A program made the translations under genes and the position numbers. A model generated the notes under the pieces. The model was not told the DNA's origin. It made no database searches and worked only from the letters and a program-made list of their open reading frames with translations. Shown here piece after piece: positions 23,503-34,559 of a stretch of 64,000 bases of DNA (positions within the stretch are counted from its first letter, which is position 1; every line of letters begins with the position of its first letter). This stretch comes from Margaritifera margaritifera (Eukaryota; Mollusca; Bivalvia; Unionida; Margaritiferidae). The stretch is taken from NCBI GenBank assembly GCA_029931535.1, contig JAQPZY010001660.1:4675001-4739000 (forward strand). The letters are read 5' to 3'.

Positions 23503-25086
23503 CAGTAAAACCTGTCTTGAGAGACCGCCCCTTCTGCCAACAAAAAGCAGTCTCTCAAGACAGGTGGTCTCTCATAACAGGTTTGTACAAAAAGGCCAAT
23601 TTCCAATGTCGAAATTCAGGACTGTTTAAGAAAGAAAAATAAACACAATCACATGCATTTATTGTATTATTTGTTCATAGTTCTTGTTAAAATATTGCAT
23701 GCATTCATCTGAATATAATTTTATATAGCAATAAAGATATACATCCATCATTAAACATGAATCATATTTATATTTGAAGATCACATGTACATGTACTTGT
23801 ATTAGCATATGAATTCATTTCTAATTGACTCTTTGTCTTTTATAACGCCCTAAATTTGAGTTTTACTGACATTTCAACTGGCTGCTATGTTGTAAACGGT
23901 CTCCCCTTTTTCACTTCTTTCAGTTACATTAATTCTTTCCTCCAGTGTTAGAATTTCTCTTTTTCGTTGCAGGTTCTACCATTGTTATTAAGGCGCTTGG
24001 TGTTAATGTTACAAGGATAAATTGTAATAACGACTGTAGCGGTTTTGATCAGGCTTTGGGGAAATTTGGAATACATATACAATGTATATGTACCAATTAA
24101 TGATATAAAAAGACATAATTAACTCGTCCAGAAACAGAATAAATTTATTTAGAGACAAAAGTCAAAGGCTTAATTAACCGACGACGCAAAGAGATTAACT
24201 CTATGAACGGCTTGGTGTGTGGACTGTAATCACTGCAACATCAAAACAAAAAAAAAAACAAAACAACAAACACAAGTCTTTCACAACGACAATGGAATCA
24301 AGAAAGCGATTCTCACCTACTGATATTAAAGACAAAGACCTCATTCACCCCAGACATTGCGGATTAACTCCAAAGACAAACGATATATGCGACCGCTATT
24401 GACTTTGGCACTACAATGGTAGTTAGTGACATGTACTTTAGTCTGGTTTACAGTTTATAACAAAGGACGCCTACATGCATGACCTGCGAAATTTAGGAAA
24501 CCGGTAGCCAGCCTAATTTTATTTTTAGAACAGTCTTTACTTTTGAAGTGGTCGTTGTTACAAAGGATTAAATAAACGTCAGTGGTGTTTGTCTCAGTTC
24601 TCGCGATAGGGTCGTTCATAGTAGTATTATTTTAGACCAAGCTGCCATTCGCAACTTCACGGGAAATCCTACGTATCATACTTTAGTCACGCAGAAATAG
24701 CCGTGGTATTTCCGAATGACCAATATGCATGTACTTCAGTCTAGTTTACGAACAATAACATATGACACTACATGTATGACCTGTAAAATGTAAGAAACCG
24801 ATCGCCAGCCTAATTTTTTTTTTTTTTAGCTTTTGGTTTTGTTTATAACAGTCTTTACTTTTTAAACGGTTGTAGTTACAAAGGGTTAAATAAAGGTCAG
24901 TTGTGTTCATCTCTATTTTTGTGATGCGGTTGTTCATAGCAGTGTCGAAATGCATATTTTGCCAAGAAATCGTGGTCGCGTTCTGCAGGTGGTCGCTCAC
25001 GACAGTGTGTTTATATACTAATAATCTATCCGTGCATTACGATTTTGGTCGCTCATAGCAGAGGTCGCTCATGACAGGTTTTACTG
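23503..25086. mobile_element. Second pogo/Tigger-like element, non-autonomous
   Basis: Starts CAGTAAAACCTGTCTTGAGA and ends CTCATGACAGGTTTTACTG, inverted repeats of about 24 bp with two or three mismatches, bounded by TA at 23501-23502 and 25087-25088. CAGT-A-AAACC ends plus TA duplications fit pogo/Tigger. Just inside the left end, CCTGTCTTGAGAGAC is repeated as its perfect reverse complement GTCTCTCAAGACAGG (to ~23566). The right third contains a ~300-bp direct duplication (24428- and 24724-, each with CATGTACTT(T/C)AGTCT, a TGACCTG block, CCAGCCTAATTTT and ACAAAGG(A/G)TTAAATAAA). No transposase domain was recognised. Confidence 0.8.
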
Positions 25087-25384
25087 TATTAGGTTTCAAT
25101 TTAATTCAAGTCGGTTTAAACTTTTGAAGGTGTTTACCAATAAAATACAAAATTCTAGAATAAAATCAGTTTGTAGCCAATTTTGTCTTTTTTGTAATTT
25201 ATTTATTTATTGCTTAAATGGGGGTTCATCAAAACATAAATATATTTTTGTTAATTCCAGGTTGGCCTGATCATATAATTCTCTAATGATGCTCAATACT
25301 GACCCTTTAAAATGATACCTGTCACTTTCCCTGATAATATTCTGTTCCAGGCATCTTTTGGGAGGGAGGTGGGAACCCAAAACA

Positions 25385-25755
25385 TTATTCCAGGTGGCAA
25401 GCTAAAGCATTTTTCCAGGCGGCAAGCTGAAGCATTTTCCAGGCGGCAAAGTGTAATTCCGGGCAGAGCTAATTTACATATTTTGCCTCAAATTCCACCT
25501 AACTTACGTCTCAATTCCACTTGGTTTATGTCTCAGATCAGTTAGTCTGTATTAGATTCCACGCCTGGAATTTTTAAAAATTGATACCTCAGGTACGTCG
25601 AAATTACGTGCGGAGCTAATTTACATATTTCACCTCAAATTCCACCTGACTTGTGTCTCAATTCCACTTGGTTTATGTCTCAGATCAGTTAGTCTTTATT
25701 AGATCTCACGCCAGAAATTTTTAAAAAATTGATGCCTCAGGTATGTCTAAATTAC
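25385..25755. repeat. Local tandem duplications (28 bp x3; 147 bp x2)
   Basis: CCAGGCGGCAAGCTGAAGCA recurs three times at 25390-25450. Then a 147-bp unit is present twice (about 25466 and 25613), each with GAGCTAATTTACATATTT, TCAATTCCACTTGGTTTATG, TCTCAGATCAGTTAGTCT and CCTCAGGTA. Divergence is about 10%, so the duplication is moderately old. Confidence 0.85.
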
Positions 25756-26489
25756 TGACGAACAATTTCATACAGGTAGATAAAATTTTCACTTAGTGTA
25801 TGACAAACAAATTTTGTAACAAGTGAACAGACCTTGGATTAGAAAAAATTCAAGTCTGTGTACGGTTAGCAAATTTGTAACATTTGTGACCAACTGATGA
25901 ATGAAAATTTGCCCGATTTAACACTGAATATGTTTGAAATAAAAGTAGCTGCCAGTATAGGTTGCATTTTTCAGTTAGAATTTTAAACTTAGGTAGGCCA
26001 AAATTCTACCCCTGCCCCCACCCCACTCCCATCCTGCTCATGGAATTCAATAAAGGATTTATAAAAAATGTTTTTGTGTTTGTAATAAGAAAGCCAATGC
26101 CTATCCTTAAATGTCTTGCTTTATTCTTCTTTATTCGTCTTTCCTTTTCTGTCACTACACTGGCCAAAATTATAGGGATTATGACAATAGTTTGGAGATA
26201 CAAATTTTATCTCTAAGGGGATGGTACGGGAAGGTGTTTTGCTTTATTTTTAAAGGGATAATAGTGAGGTTAATTTTTCTTTACAAGGAATTTAAAGTCT
26301 TTTTTATACACCTTTCTTGTAAACCCTACTCCTACTCTATGTTAATGAGTAACTATGAGTGCTGGTCAGTCAAAAAGGGGTGTCGGTTATTAGGTGTAGA
26401 GGTATTGGATAGTATGCGTGGTGGTAATGGATAAAAGGTCACTGTGTATTGGTTACTTAAAGTTTATCTTAAAGCTATGGTCGTTTTTT
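25756..26489. other. Non-coding stretch
   Basis: AT-rich sequence with a C-rich patch (CCCCTGCCCCCACCCC near 26010). ORFs here lack recognisable domains, and no exon-like segment with good splice sites was found. Confidence 0.3.
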
Positions 26490-26665
26490 AACATTACGTT
26501 TCTTGTTAGAGACCAGATATCCCCCACTATGTTAAATTCCCGTTAGAGATCATAGTGCCATTCCTATGTTAAATCCCGTTAGAGGCCAGAGTGCCCTCTG
26601 AAAGTTAAACCTACGGCGTAAAGTTAATTCCTGTTAGAGACTGTAACACAGCATAATATTAATTC
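26490..26665. repeat. Short minisatellite, ~40-50-bp unit
   Basis: Four diverged units share GTTAGAGA(C/T)CA, AGTGCC and GTTAAATTCC blocks (for example CTATGTTAAATTCCCGTTAG). Confidence 0.6.
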
Positions 26666-28844
26666 CCCTTAGGCTAGAGGGCTATATCTAGGCCCCAAGA
26701 TCTCAAAAGTTAAGTTGGTCGAGTACTAGTTTTAACTCCAAACTCTAGTCTAAACATCGGGTTTCGAGTTTTTACTTCATTTGTGGATCTTGAAAATTTG
26801 GAGTAAAGTTTCTGACAAAGAAAGTCGAGTTTGAGATATAAAAAAATATAGAGTTGGTTATAAGTAAACTCCAAACTGAAGCAAATATGGCAGCTGTGGC
26901 CAGACACGTGCGCTTTAGGCGACTCCTAAATACAATATTTCCACATGGTCGATTACATTAATCCTCTGGAATTTCTGTTACAGGAAGGAGTATTTTCAAG
27001 ATTTAGATTCAGGTCCCTGTATGTGTGCAATTTTCTGTCGATCTATAAAGAGAACATTAACTTGGACAGAGAACAATTAATTAGATTTATGAGGACAGGG
27101 TGCGTATTGAATCGCTATGCTGCAAGGATTTTAAGGTCTGTGTTGTGAGAGGAACCGATTTTTAATTAAGCATTCGTTTATTTAACAGCCAGAGAAACTG
27201 GAAGGGAAAAGGTTAACTCAATCTTTGTATCAAAAATGTCGGAGTTGAGATTGTCCAGAATCAGTTATTTGGAAATCTAGAGGGTCAGGATGACCGCAAA
27301 TTTTTTCGCCTATTTATAAAAGGCGGTAGATATATTAAATCCTGACTGGCTACGCTAAATAAGGGGCGTGTTTCCCACACGAAATTTCATAGTTTTAATA
27401 TGCCACATCGCAAAATTTAGCCAGTCTACGTTTTTTCCGTGAGAGTATAAGGGACTCCGAGATTGAATTTGCAAGAAATTATCTCGTAAAACAATTATCC
27501 AAGGGACCGGATGTCTGGAAAGTTGACGGACACAATTCTGGCGGTAGAAGCGAGCAAGGCTTGAAAGCACAAGGTATTTGGGTCAATCTCATGTAATTCG
27601 TTGATACCAATATAATTATTTGCCTGAATTTATTTACTTATATTTGCATGAATTTATTTGTATAAATTCGTAGATCAATTTTCTTGATATGAGTATAACT
27701 GTGTTTGAGTTCATTATCTGAATTCGTACAATGATCTTCTTATATAAAAGTTTGACAGATTGTTTGAATTTGTTGTCTTGAGTGTATTAGGAATCATGTA
27801 TTCTAAGAATTTCATGCATTACTTTAGTTGATATGAGTATGAGAATCCGTGTGAATTCACCGATCTTAGATGATTTCATGTATGATAAAAACTTAAGTGC
27901 GTATCGACTGAAATTAACGTCGTTAAGCCATGAAGTGAGATTTCATGGACGCTAAAGACTTGAATGTGTGTATTCGCTGAAATTAACGTAGTTAAGCAAT
28001 GTAATGAATTTCATTCATTCATTTGTATAATCGAGAACGGAACTGTTATGTCTCGTGTGATGTTAATGTGAGTCAGCGATGAAATAGCCGTTAGGAATTA
28101 GATTAATCTTATGAAACTAGGTTTGTTTGTTTATGGCCTGCCGTGTTTGGCTTGACCAGATAGCCGTTGGTATCTGTTTGACTTCCGATAGGATAATATC
28201 TGACATAACGAGAGTGGAGTAATGATCTATTCCCAGTAGGATATCTGACAGAAGATTTAGGTTGCTTCTCTGTTTATTTTGAAAGGGAAAATAGCTCCAC
28301 TGACGTAAGCCACTGACGCAATCCACTGACGTATCCACGTACCTACGTATCTACATACCTACGTATCCACCTACCCACACAAAGTGTGAGGGCCGACAGA
28401 GGCAAGATAGTCAGAGTGAGAAGAAAGCGAAGGAACCAATTGAACAGCACGGTGAAACTAGAGTGAACAGGAGGAAACCAGGTTATGAAGCTGTACAAGG
28501 CAATGACTTCGATTGTTCACTCGATTCTATGATGAATCAATTCTATCATTTAAACAGATCGGCTATTTATACAAGTATATTTGTGTTTAAAATTCGGTGA
28601 ATGATTTATTTCAAAAAGAAGTGTATCTTCCTAATGTAATGCATTATCACAGTTGTTTATGTAATTGGTTAAATTGTTATATTTCATATACGGGGGCTCG
28701 TTTTAGTCTGTTCTATATATCTGCTCAGATCTCTATTCATTCCATCTATAAGTTTCACAATTTATATTATTCTTTACTCGATCCGGGCAATAACACCGAG
28801 GTCGATCATCCTCTAGATAACGATAACCACAACCACAACCACCA
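26666..28844. other. Unresolved 2.2-kb stretch, no gene recognised
   Basis: No ORF has a recognisable domain. Between 27600 and 28110 the sequence is full of related AATTCGT, GAAATTAACGT and GTTAAGCAATG/GTTAAGCCATG pieces, indicating old duplications. At 28300-28380 CCACTGACGTA and CCTACGTATC are repeated. A CGGGGGCTCG at about 28691 resembles part of a retroviral-type primer-binding site, but no matching long terminal repeats were found. Confidence 0.35.
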
Positions 28845-29120
28845 CATGGCCAGTTTAACCACTAGGCGAACTAGGCGGTCGTCTAGGGCAGCAAAATGGG
28901 GAATACAAACCTGAATGAATAAAAATAGACAGAGAAATAGCGTAAAATAGATAATAAGTGTATAAAAGAAAAAAAAACAGAAGGAAAGAATAAATGTGTG
29001 TGTGTGTGACATTGGACTTGTCTGGTCATGTCTCTCCACGATCTTAGTTGTTAATTGGGGGGGGGGGATCGCAAGGATGAAGGTTTGACTACGGCGCCAA
29101 ATACCCTTGCGCTGGCCCTG
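28845..29120. mobile_element. Possible hAT-type MITE
   Basis: The left end CATGGCCAGTTTAACCACTA is followed by GGCGAACTAGGCGG and CTAGGGCAGCAAAATGGG. The right end GCGCCAAATACCCTTGCGCT is followed by GGCCCTG. The short inverted ends (CATGGCCAG versus CAGGGCCAG) and the TTAACCACTAGGCGAACTAG / CAAATACCCTTGCGC phrases resemble widespread non-autonomous hAT elements. The flanking octamers do not match well, so the limits are uncertain. It contains a G-run (29058-29068) and a short GT repeat. Confidence 0.4.
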
Positions 29121-29262
29121 CCCTCCCACCACTTTTACAAATCCTTGTTACCCTCATATTTTGTGCCACAGGTACTTTTTACAAGCTGCTTGGTGACAGT
29201 GTCTATATCCAAGGACTGTGTAGGGCGCAGCGTTCGAGCAGTAGTAACCGCCATTTCGAAGT

Positions 29263-29335
29263 ATGGGATCGATTCGTGGTTTCCCACAAGGGCAGAAGGC
29301 AGTAGAAGCCAAACAAGCATTTTCCAAAATAGCAG
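29263..29335 (+). CDS. Candidate first coding exon of an unidentified gene
   Basis: An ATG with good context (AAGTATGG) and in-frame stops upstream opens a 24-codon frame, MGSIRGFPQGQKAVEAKQAF then SKIA, ending one base into a codon at a near-ideal donor (CAG|GTAAGT at 29336). A GC-richer stretch precedes it. The residues are not recognised as any family. No second exon was found within the following 700 bp. The start-plus-donor geometry is seen; that it is expressed is inference. Confidence 0.3.
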
Positions 29336-29843
29336 GTAAGTACTCTTTTTCTTTTACCTAAACACTGGAAAACTGCACACAGACTCATAGTCACTGTCTG
29401 GCAACATAACTAAGACAAACGTGTTGTCAACAATGTGCTCTGCCATTTTCTTTTAACTCTGACCTTACATTACCGTATGTAATTGTGTACGAGAAGAATT
29501 CATGATGAACATTAGTTCCATATTGGACAAGCAGTATTGATGCAGTAGTTATTTATTATTGTAATTAAGAAAAGAAAACTACATTTTTTTTTAATGATAC
29601 TGTTCTACAACGATACATTTCGACAAGGATTTGGATTTCAAACTAGTATCGGCGAAGACTATTTCTTTTATTGTACAATATAGTCCAGAGTGCTTCCCAT
29701 TTCAATCTTCTAAAAATAACTTACAAATGGGCAATCTCAAAATTTTGAAAAGACATTTATACATAATTATAACAACAACAACAATAATGACCAACACTGA
29801 ATTAAGATTGATATATTTACACATGTTGTTAGTGTGTATATAC

Positions 29844-29845
<2 letters not shown>
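29336..29845. other. Non-coding stretch up to the TA array
   Basis: AT-rich; if the exon at 29263 is real this would be intron. Nothing else recognised. Confidence 0.3.

Positions 29846-29924
<79 letters not shown>
29846..29924. repeat. (TA)n microsatellite, left of hAT copy B
   Basis: Pure AT dinucleotide run ending exactly at the CAGGG end of the hAT-type element. An equal run starts immediately after that element's right end at 30989. Confidence 0.95.
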
Positions 29925-29927
<3 letters not shown>

Positions 29928-30866
29928 GGTTGAGCAAATCCCATAGCCTGACGTCCCGGACTATTCATTTTTGAAGTCGGGCAAGTACAATTTTCCAAGT
30001 CGCTAGTCCGGGACAAGTGCTTTCTAAAAAAGTCGGGCAAGTCCTTATTTTCGTGCTTTAATCACTATATCTACCTTTATTTGGCCAATCATGCCCTCCG
30101 GGCGTACTGAATACTTGATTCTACCCCTCGTAATGTATACATTTACATTCTGTATAACACATACATGTGGTCAGTGATAATTTTTGCATATGCGCATTCT
30201 GTTACCGCTTGACTGCATATTGAGCTAAGCGACCAAATTATCAGCAAATCAAAACGAAAGCCAGTATGGTCAATTAGCAGTGTTTTAAGCGACTTTGTTG
30301 CATTGTGTTTACTCAAGCCAGATCCTCACGAGCGGCTCGCTATGATTTTAATCCAGCGAGTCAGTGTAATTAAATTAATGAAAGGTACTTTACCGACATC
30401 AGTGTTGGTTTCCTTCATGAACTGATTAAATGACAGTAATGATTCTTTAATGTTTAATTGATTATACAGATGATTAACTCCATGTGCGATATTGCGTTTG
30501 AAGCGAAACAATTACGCTAATTAATGAGCTGTCTCTGTTCGTATTTAAAAGAGAAAATATATGTTATGATCACTTTAGAAGTAGTTGTCAAGCAAGCCGA
30601 TAATTACTCTGTGGATAAAATGAGTTTGCTAAATTATTTTCGCAAGGAAGGTAATAAGGGCGATTCGGAGAAGGAACATTTTTGTGAAAGTGGATGGATA
30701 AAACGTAAGACTGCTACTGAATGAGCGGTAGCTATTTCTCCAAAGAGACATAAGCAAAACCTTTGAGATGTTTTAGAGCATTTGACTACAGGCACTTTCC
30801 TCATGAGAGAGCACAGTTCTGTTGAAATATGGGAGGGAAGACTTGCAGGTTCTTCTTAATCATCTT
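29925..30866 (+). mobile_element. Non-autonomous hAT-type element, copy B1
   Basis: Begins CAGGGTTGAGCAAATCCCAT. The body aligns with copy A (4047-4793) through blocks such as TTTAATCCAGCGAGTC, TTAAATTAATGAA and TAAAATGAGTTTGCTAAATT, and is longer at its right side. No right terminus is found before the second element starts at 30867, so B1 either lacks its own right end or shares the one at 30988. Confidence 0.75.
30564..30724 (+). pseudogene. Short ORF in hAT copy B1, possible transposase start
   Basis: The frame from the internal Met reads MITLEVVVKQADNYSVDKMS and continues LLNYFRKE...SGWIKRKTATE before a stop. Copy A has a related but broken frame (MISLEVV...VDKMSLLNY). Conservation of this frame between two copies of the element suggests that it was once coding, for example the beginning of a transposase. 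The match to a known family is too short to name. The reading is truncated relative to any active hAT transposase (600 or more residues). Confidence 0.35.
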
Positions 30867-30985
30867 CAGGGCTGAGCAAATCCCATAGCCCGACGTCCCA
30901 GACTATTCATTTTTGAAGTCGGGCAAGTAAAATTTTCCAAGTTGCTAGTCCGAGACTAGTGGACGAAAAAAGAATTTGCTCAGCC

Positions 30986-30988
<3 letters not shown>
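30867..30988. mobile_element. 122-bp deletion derivative of the hAT-type family (copy B2)
   Basis: It has both intact inverted ends, CAGGGCTGAGCAAATCCCAT and TTTGCTCAGCCCTG, around ~90 bp of the family's left end fused to ~30 bp of its right end (GTGGACGAAAAAAG corresponds to GTGGATGAAAAAAA in copy A). This is a typical MITE structure. Its right end abuts the (TA)n run. Confidence 0.85.

Positions 30989-31078
<90 letters not shown>
30989..31078. repeat. (TA)n microsatellite, right of hAT copy B
   Basis: Pure TA run starting directly after the CCCTG end. With the run at 29846-29924 it suggests that the hAT element(s) inserted inside one long TA array, the target duplication being hidden in the repeat. 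Confidence 0.95.
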
Positions 31079-31082
<4 letters not shown>

Positions 31083-33109
31083 AACTGTTTTGATTTGTAG
31101 ATTTTTGTATAACATCAAATATAATGTGTAATATGCCATTTATATTTCCTCATTTTATTAATAAAATCAACACATTTTTAACAAATATGGTGTTGAATTT
31201 CTTTTTAAAAAATGGAATCACACTTCCACTTAATTACATCTCATATAGAAGCAAATTATATAATGAAAATTTTTTCTTCATATTTTAAGAAATTATTTAT
31301 GAAAATAATTTCTTGTGTAGAAATTATTTATGAAAATAATTTCTTGTGTATAGCTTTCAATTATTTGATTAATAATAATAAAACTAATAATAACTATTTT
31401 CAAACATTGATTCAATTAGTTACAAAGAATGTTATCTTAAGGACCTCATTTATAAACATATGTACCAGCTAATAAGAAAGATTATCCATTCACACTCACA
31501 CAGACAGACATACATACACACTATGCTAATAGAAAAGACAAACTTCACTAAGTACGTAATTTTGTTAATTTCCTAAACAGGATTCCCAAGTGTACTTGGA
31601 TATATTGATGACATTTTTATCAAGAGCAAAGTACCATAGGAAAATGAAGCAGAGTATTTAAAAAAAAAAAGTTTCCATTCTTTGAATGTTCTGGTATGAA
31701 ATGTTTGTTTTTATTTCGTCATTAAGGAGCTGTCGTATTTACATGTGCGAGAAGTCAATGTAATAACATTTTATATTCAATGGGAATAATACCCCTTACC
31801 AAACTTTCAAAAACATGCATAGAATATCACAGACTATAAAAATGAATATAATTGTACACATTTACTTTTTGGAGTGCAAAATAAAGACTACCATACAATT
31901 TATGAATGCACACACTATTCCCATCAGAAGATATAGACCACTCTCTCAATGATCCCTCTGTGGTCATGTGCTTTATTTACTAGGCTAGCTCATCTATGGA
32001 GTATGAGTAACTTTCCATGTGCTTTATCTATTAGGCCAGCTCATCTATGGGGTACGAGTAATTTTCCATGTTTGGTTCTTGTCTCTGGATGTTCCAGTTC
32101 CTTCACCTTATGCAAAGACCAGTTGTGCCACTACATACCCATGTGGTTCCAAATACCTTATCAGTCACTATATCATGATACAAACGAAACTTACTGATGC
32201 AAGCTAATGATTGAATAGGATTGATTTAAAAATGCACACTAATTTCTTTTAATTATAGTATTTATCCTTTGGCACAAGCGTGGGTCTTTTAATTTATTTG
32301 TTATTAGATTATCATCAGATTAAGCTATGTTACATAAAAAATATGAATAAAAATGTGTGATCGGCTTATCACAAAATATGCAGTGATCATTACATAATTA
32401 TGGTGAACTATAATACTTGTAAAACACATATCCCCATGTTCCACTGCTTTTTCAAAACTAACTATCCACCAGTCAAAATCTAACTCTCTGATCAATGTGC
32501 ATTTGATTAGAATAGAAGCAGGGGCCAATTTATGTTGAATACTAGTATATGAATTCATTTCTTAATGCCAGCTGTGTGTTTGTGTGCAGATATATACATG
32601 CCTCTTTACTTCCAAAAATATGCCACCAGTGTCAATGATAGTTGCATGTATACATTAATTTTTTCATGCCTAATAAGATCATACAGAGTGAGGATCTCAA
32701 TATCTAACATATTGATCCTGACAAAGGGATTACAACTGTATGAAACCAGTGGCATTGCTCGTACATTCCATTCAGTGCTATCTGTTACATTTGTTAGATT
32801 TGTTAGCAACTAGTTCAGTTTTTAAACACACCAATTTTCATACATGTTTGTTGCAAATTTTGAGACTTGTGTGCAATTTTGTTTTGCTAAACTCACCCCT
32901 TAATCACACCCAAATGTGTGGTTGCACCAGAATTTTAAAAATGCTGTGCAAATTGACAGATCACCTTAAATATTATCAACCGGTTTGGAGTTTCTCTTGA
33001 ATAGTTTAGGATGATTTCTGCATAATGACTCATGCACATCTTTCACAACATCAAAATCATCACCAAGTCATTGTTAAATATAAGGAATTGAATCAACCTA
33101 TAACATGAA
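31079..33109. other. Non-coding stretch with small local duplications
   Basis: Contains a 31-bp duplication at 31288-31350 whose unit is itself a hairpin (GAAATTATTT / AAATAATTTC), and a ~51-bp duplication at 31965-32070 (GTGCTTTAT, CAGCTCATCTATGG, CGAGTAA). ORFs lack recognisable domains. Confidence 0.5.
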
Positions 33110-33410
33110 ATTTCAGGACTGCACCATCGGATACTACTTGGTGACTCAGGGTACCCTTGCCAAAGTTTTCTTATGACACTATACCTCAACCCCCATGGAG
33201 AATTGCAACAAAGCCCATTGCAGAACCAGGGTTTTAGTTGAACAGACATTTGGTATTTTGAAGAGAAGGTTTCCTTGCCTGCACTCTGGGCTTATGATCT
33301 TATCCATGAGGGCTTGTCAGTTGACAGTGGCCTGTCCTTGTCTACCCAATTTAGGAATAGACAGAAAGTACATAATTAGACATAATGACAAAGAGGATCT
33401 CATGATATGA
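33110..33410 (+). pseudogene. Harbinger (PIF) transposase fragment, HARBI1-like
   Basis: The first frame (about 33116-33185) reads ILLGDSGYPCQSFLMTLYLNP, carrying the GDSGYP block with the second catalytic Asp of the DDE nuclease. After a frameshift near 33196 the next frame reads NKAHCRTRVLVEQTFGILKR and RFPCLHSG, containing the catalytic Glu (VEQTFG). It ends at 33410 after LTVACPCLPNLGI (usually CAVLHNI). The fragment is the C-terminal third of a transposase of about 350-450 residues. An AAATTTCAG just before 33116 could be an acceptor, as HARBI1-type genes may contain introns. No terminal repeats were found, so the copy is an isolated relic. Confidence 0.8.
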
Positions 33411-34550
33411 ATGGGCCAGAGATGAATGACATTATGGGCAGTATGTTAAGAGTTCATATTGTCTGCACCTTCTATTAAGTCTCATTTGGCATATGGTATC
33501 TATGTAGTCTCCAGATATATTTTAAATGAATTATCTTTGCTGTTATATATTTAACGTTTCTTCTTTATAGCAAAATGAAATTATATGCAGAAACTAATTA
33601 AAAACCTTAGCAAGACATATTTACACAACAATATTATGTTCAATATATTTTCTTCTTTCACAGAAATCATTTTTAGGTGTGCAATGAAGAAAGAACTGCA
33701 TACTAGTTTAATTGGTCATACTAGTATTTTTGTTGTTTATCAATCTTGTCTGAAGTTGAATGGAAATACATGTAATAGCAGAAGGCGTGAGACAAAATCT
33801 TTCTCAAACATTCAGAATGAATGTGTCAAGTTTAATAATAAATATAAAAATCATGAATTTGTTTACCTAACTGAGCCTGATTTTTCACACATGATGATTA
33901 ATTGTTGAAGAAGATATATTAATATACCATATTTAGAGCATACTCAATTACTAGTATATCATAAGTACTTTGATTTTCATCATCATCAATCAGCAGCATC
34001 AGAAATAGTATCAGTATAGTCAGAATACTATCTCATGAAGTACACTGCTAATGTAACATTAATCTGCAAAAAGGATCTTTTGAACACATTGGACAATACT
34101 CGAACAGCAGATGCAGTTCTAATGTTTGAGTATATGTGATGTCATAAAAGTATATTAAACCAGCCTGAATCAGCCCCATCATATAAGGATATAATTTCAT
34201 TCAACATTATTTATTTGTGCAATATCATTATGTAGAAAACAAAACAGAATAATATAACTTGAAAATGAATGGAAAAAATATGTTATATTTAATGATCACA
34301 GCTAGAATGTACAAGGACAAGTAATCCTCTACCTTCTCCATAGCAATTTGGTAATTTACCACTATAAACACCTCCTAACTTTTCTTCAGTACAGTGGTGC
34401 CTCGCAATACGGCTACTTAGTATAATGTAAAATAATTAAATTTTTAAAGTAGACTGTAATAGGTGATATCTGGCATGTTCCACCATTTAAAAAATTAAAT
34501 GTCTACCATTACAGTGGGTATAGAACAATATCTGAAACTGACCAATTCCT
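33411..34550. other. Non-coding stretch; isolated pogo-like end
   Basis: At 34392 CAGTGGTGCCTCGCAATACG resembles a pogo/Tigger terminus, but no partner end was found. CTGACCAATTCCTAA is duplicated at 34538-34566. The ORF at 33585-33908 is not recognised. Confidence 0.35.
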
Positions 34551-34559
34551 AACTGACCA

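Noticed and set aside
26945..27148. 67-codon plus-strand ORF
   Set aside because: There is no recognisable domain and no flanking splice signal strong enough to call an exon.
28690..28705. GGGGGCTCG as a retroviral-type primer-binding site
   Set aside because: The match is short and no pair of long terminal repeats or pol gene accompanies it.
29631..31139. ORFs ending in long Tyr-Ile runs
   Set aside because: These are translated (TA)n microsatellites.
33585..33908. 107-codon plus-strand ORF after the Harbinger fragment
   Set aside because: No domain is recognisable; it lies in AT-rich sequence and has no splice or promoter support.
34392..34430. Isolated pogo/Tigger-like terminus
   Set aside because: No partner inverted end or TA pair was found, so it is not called as an element.
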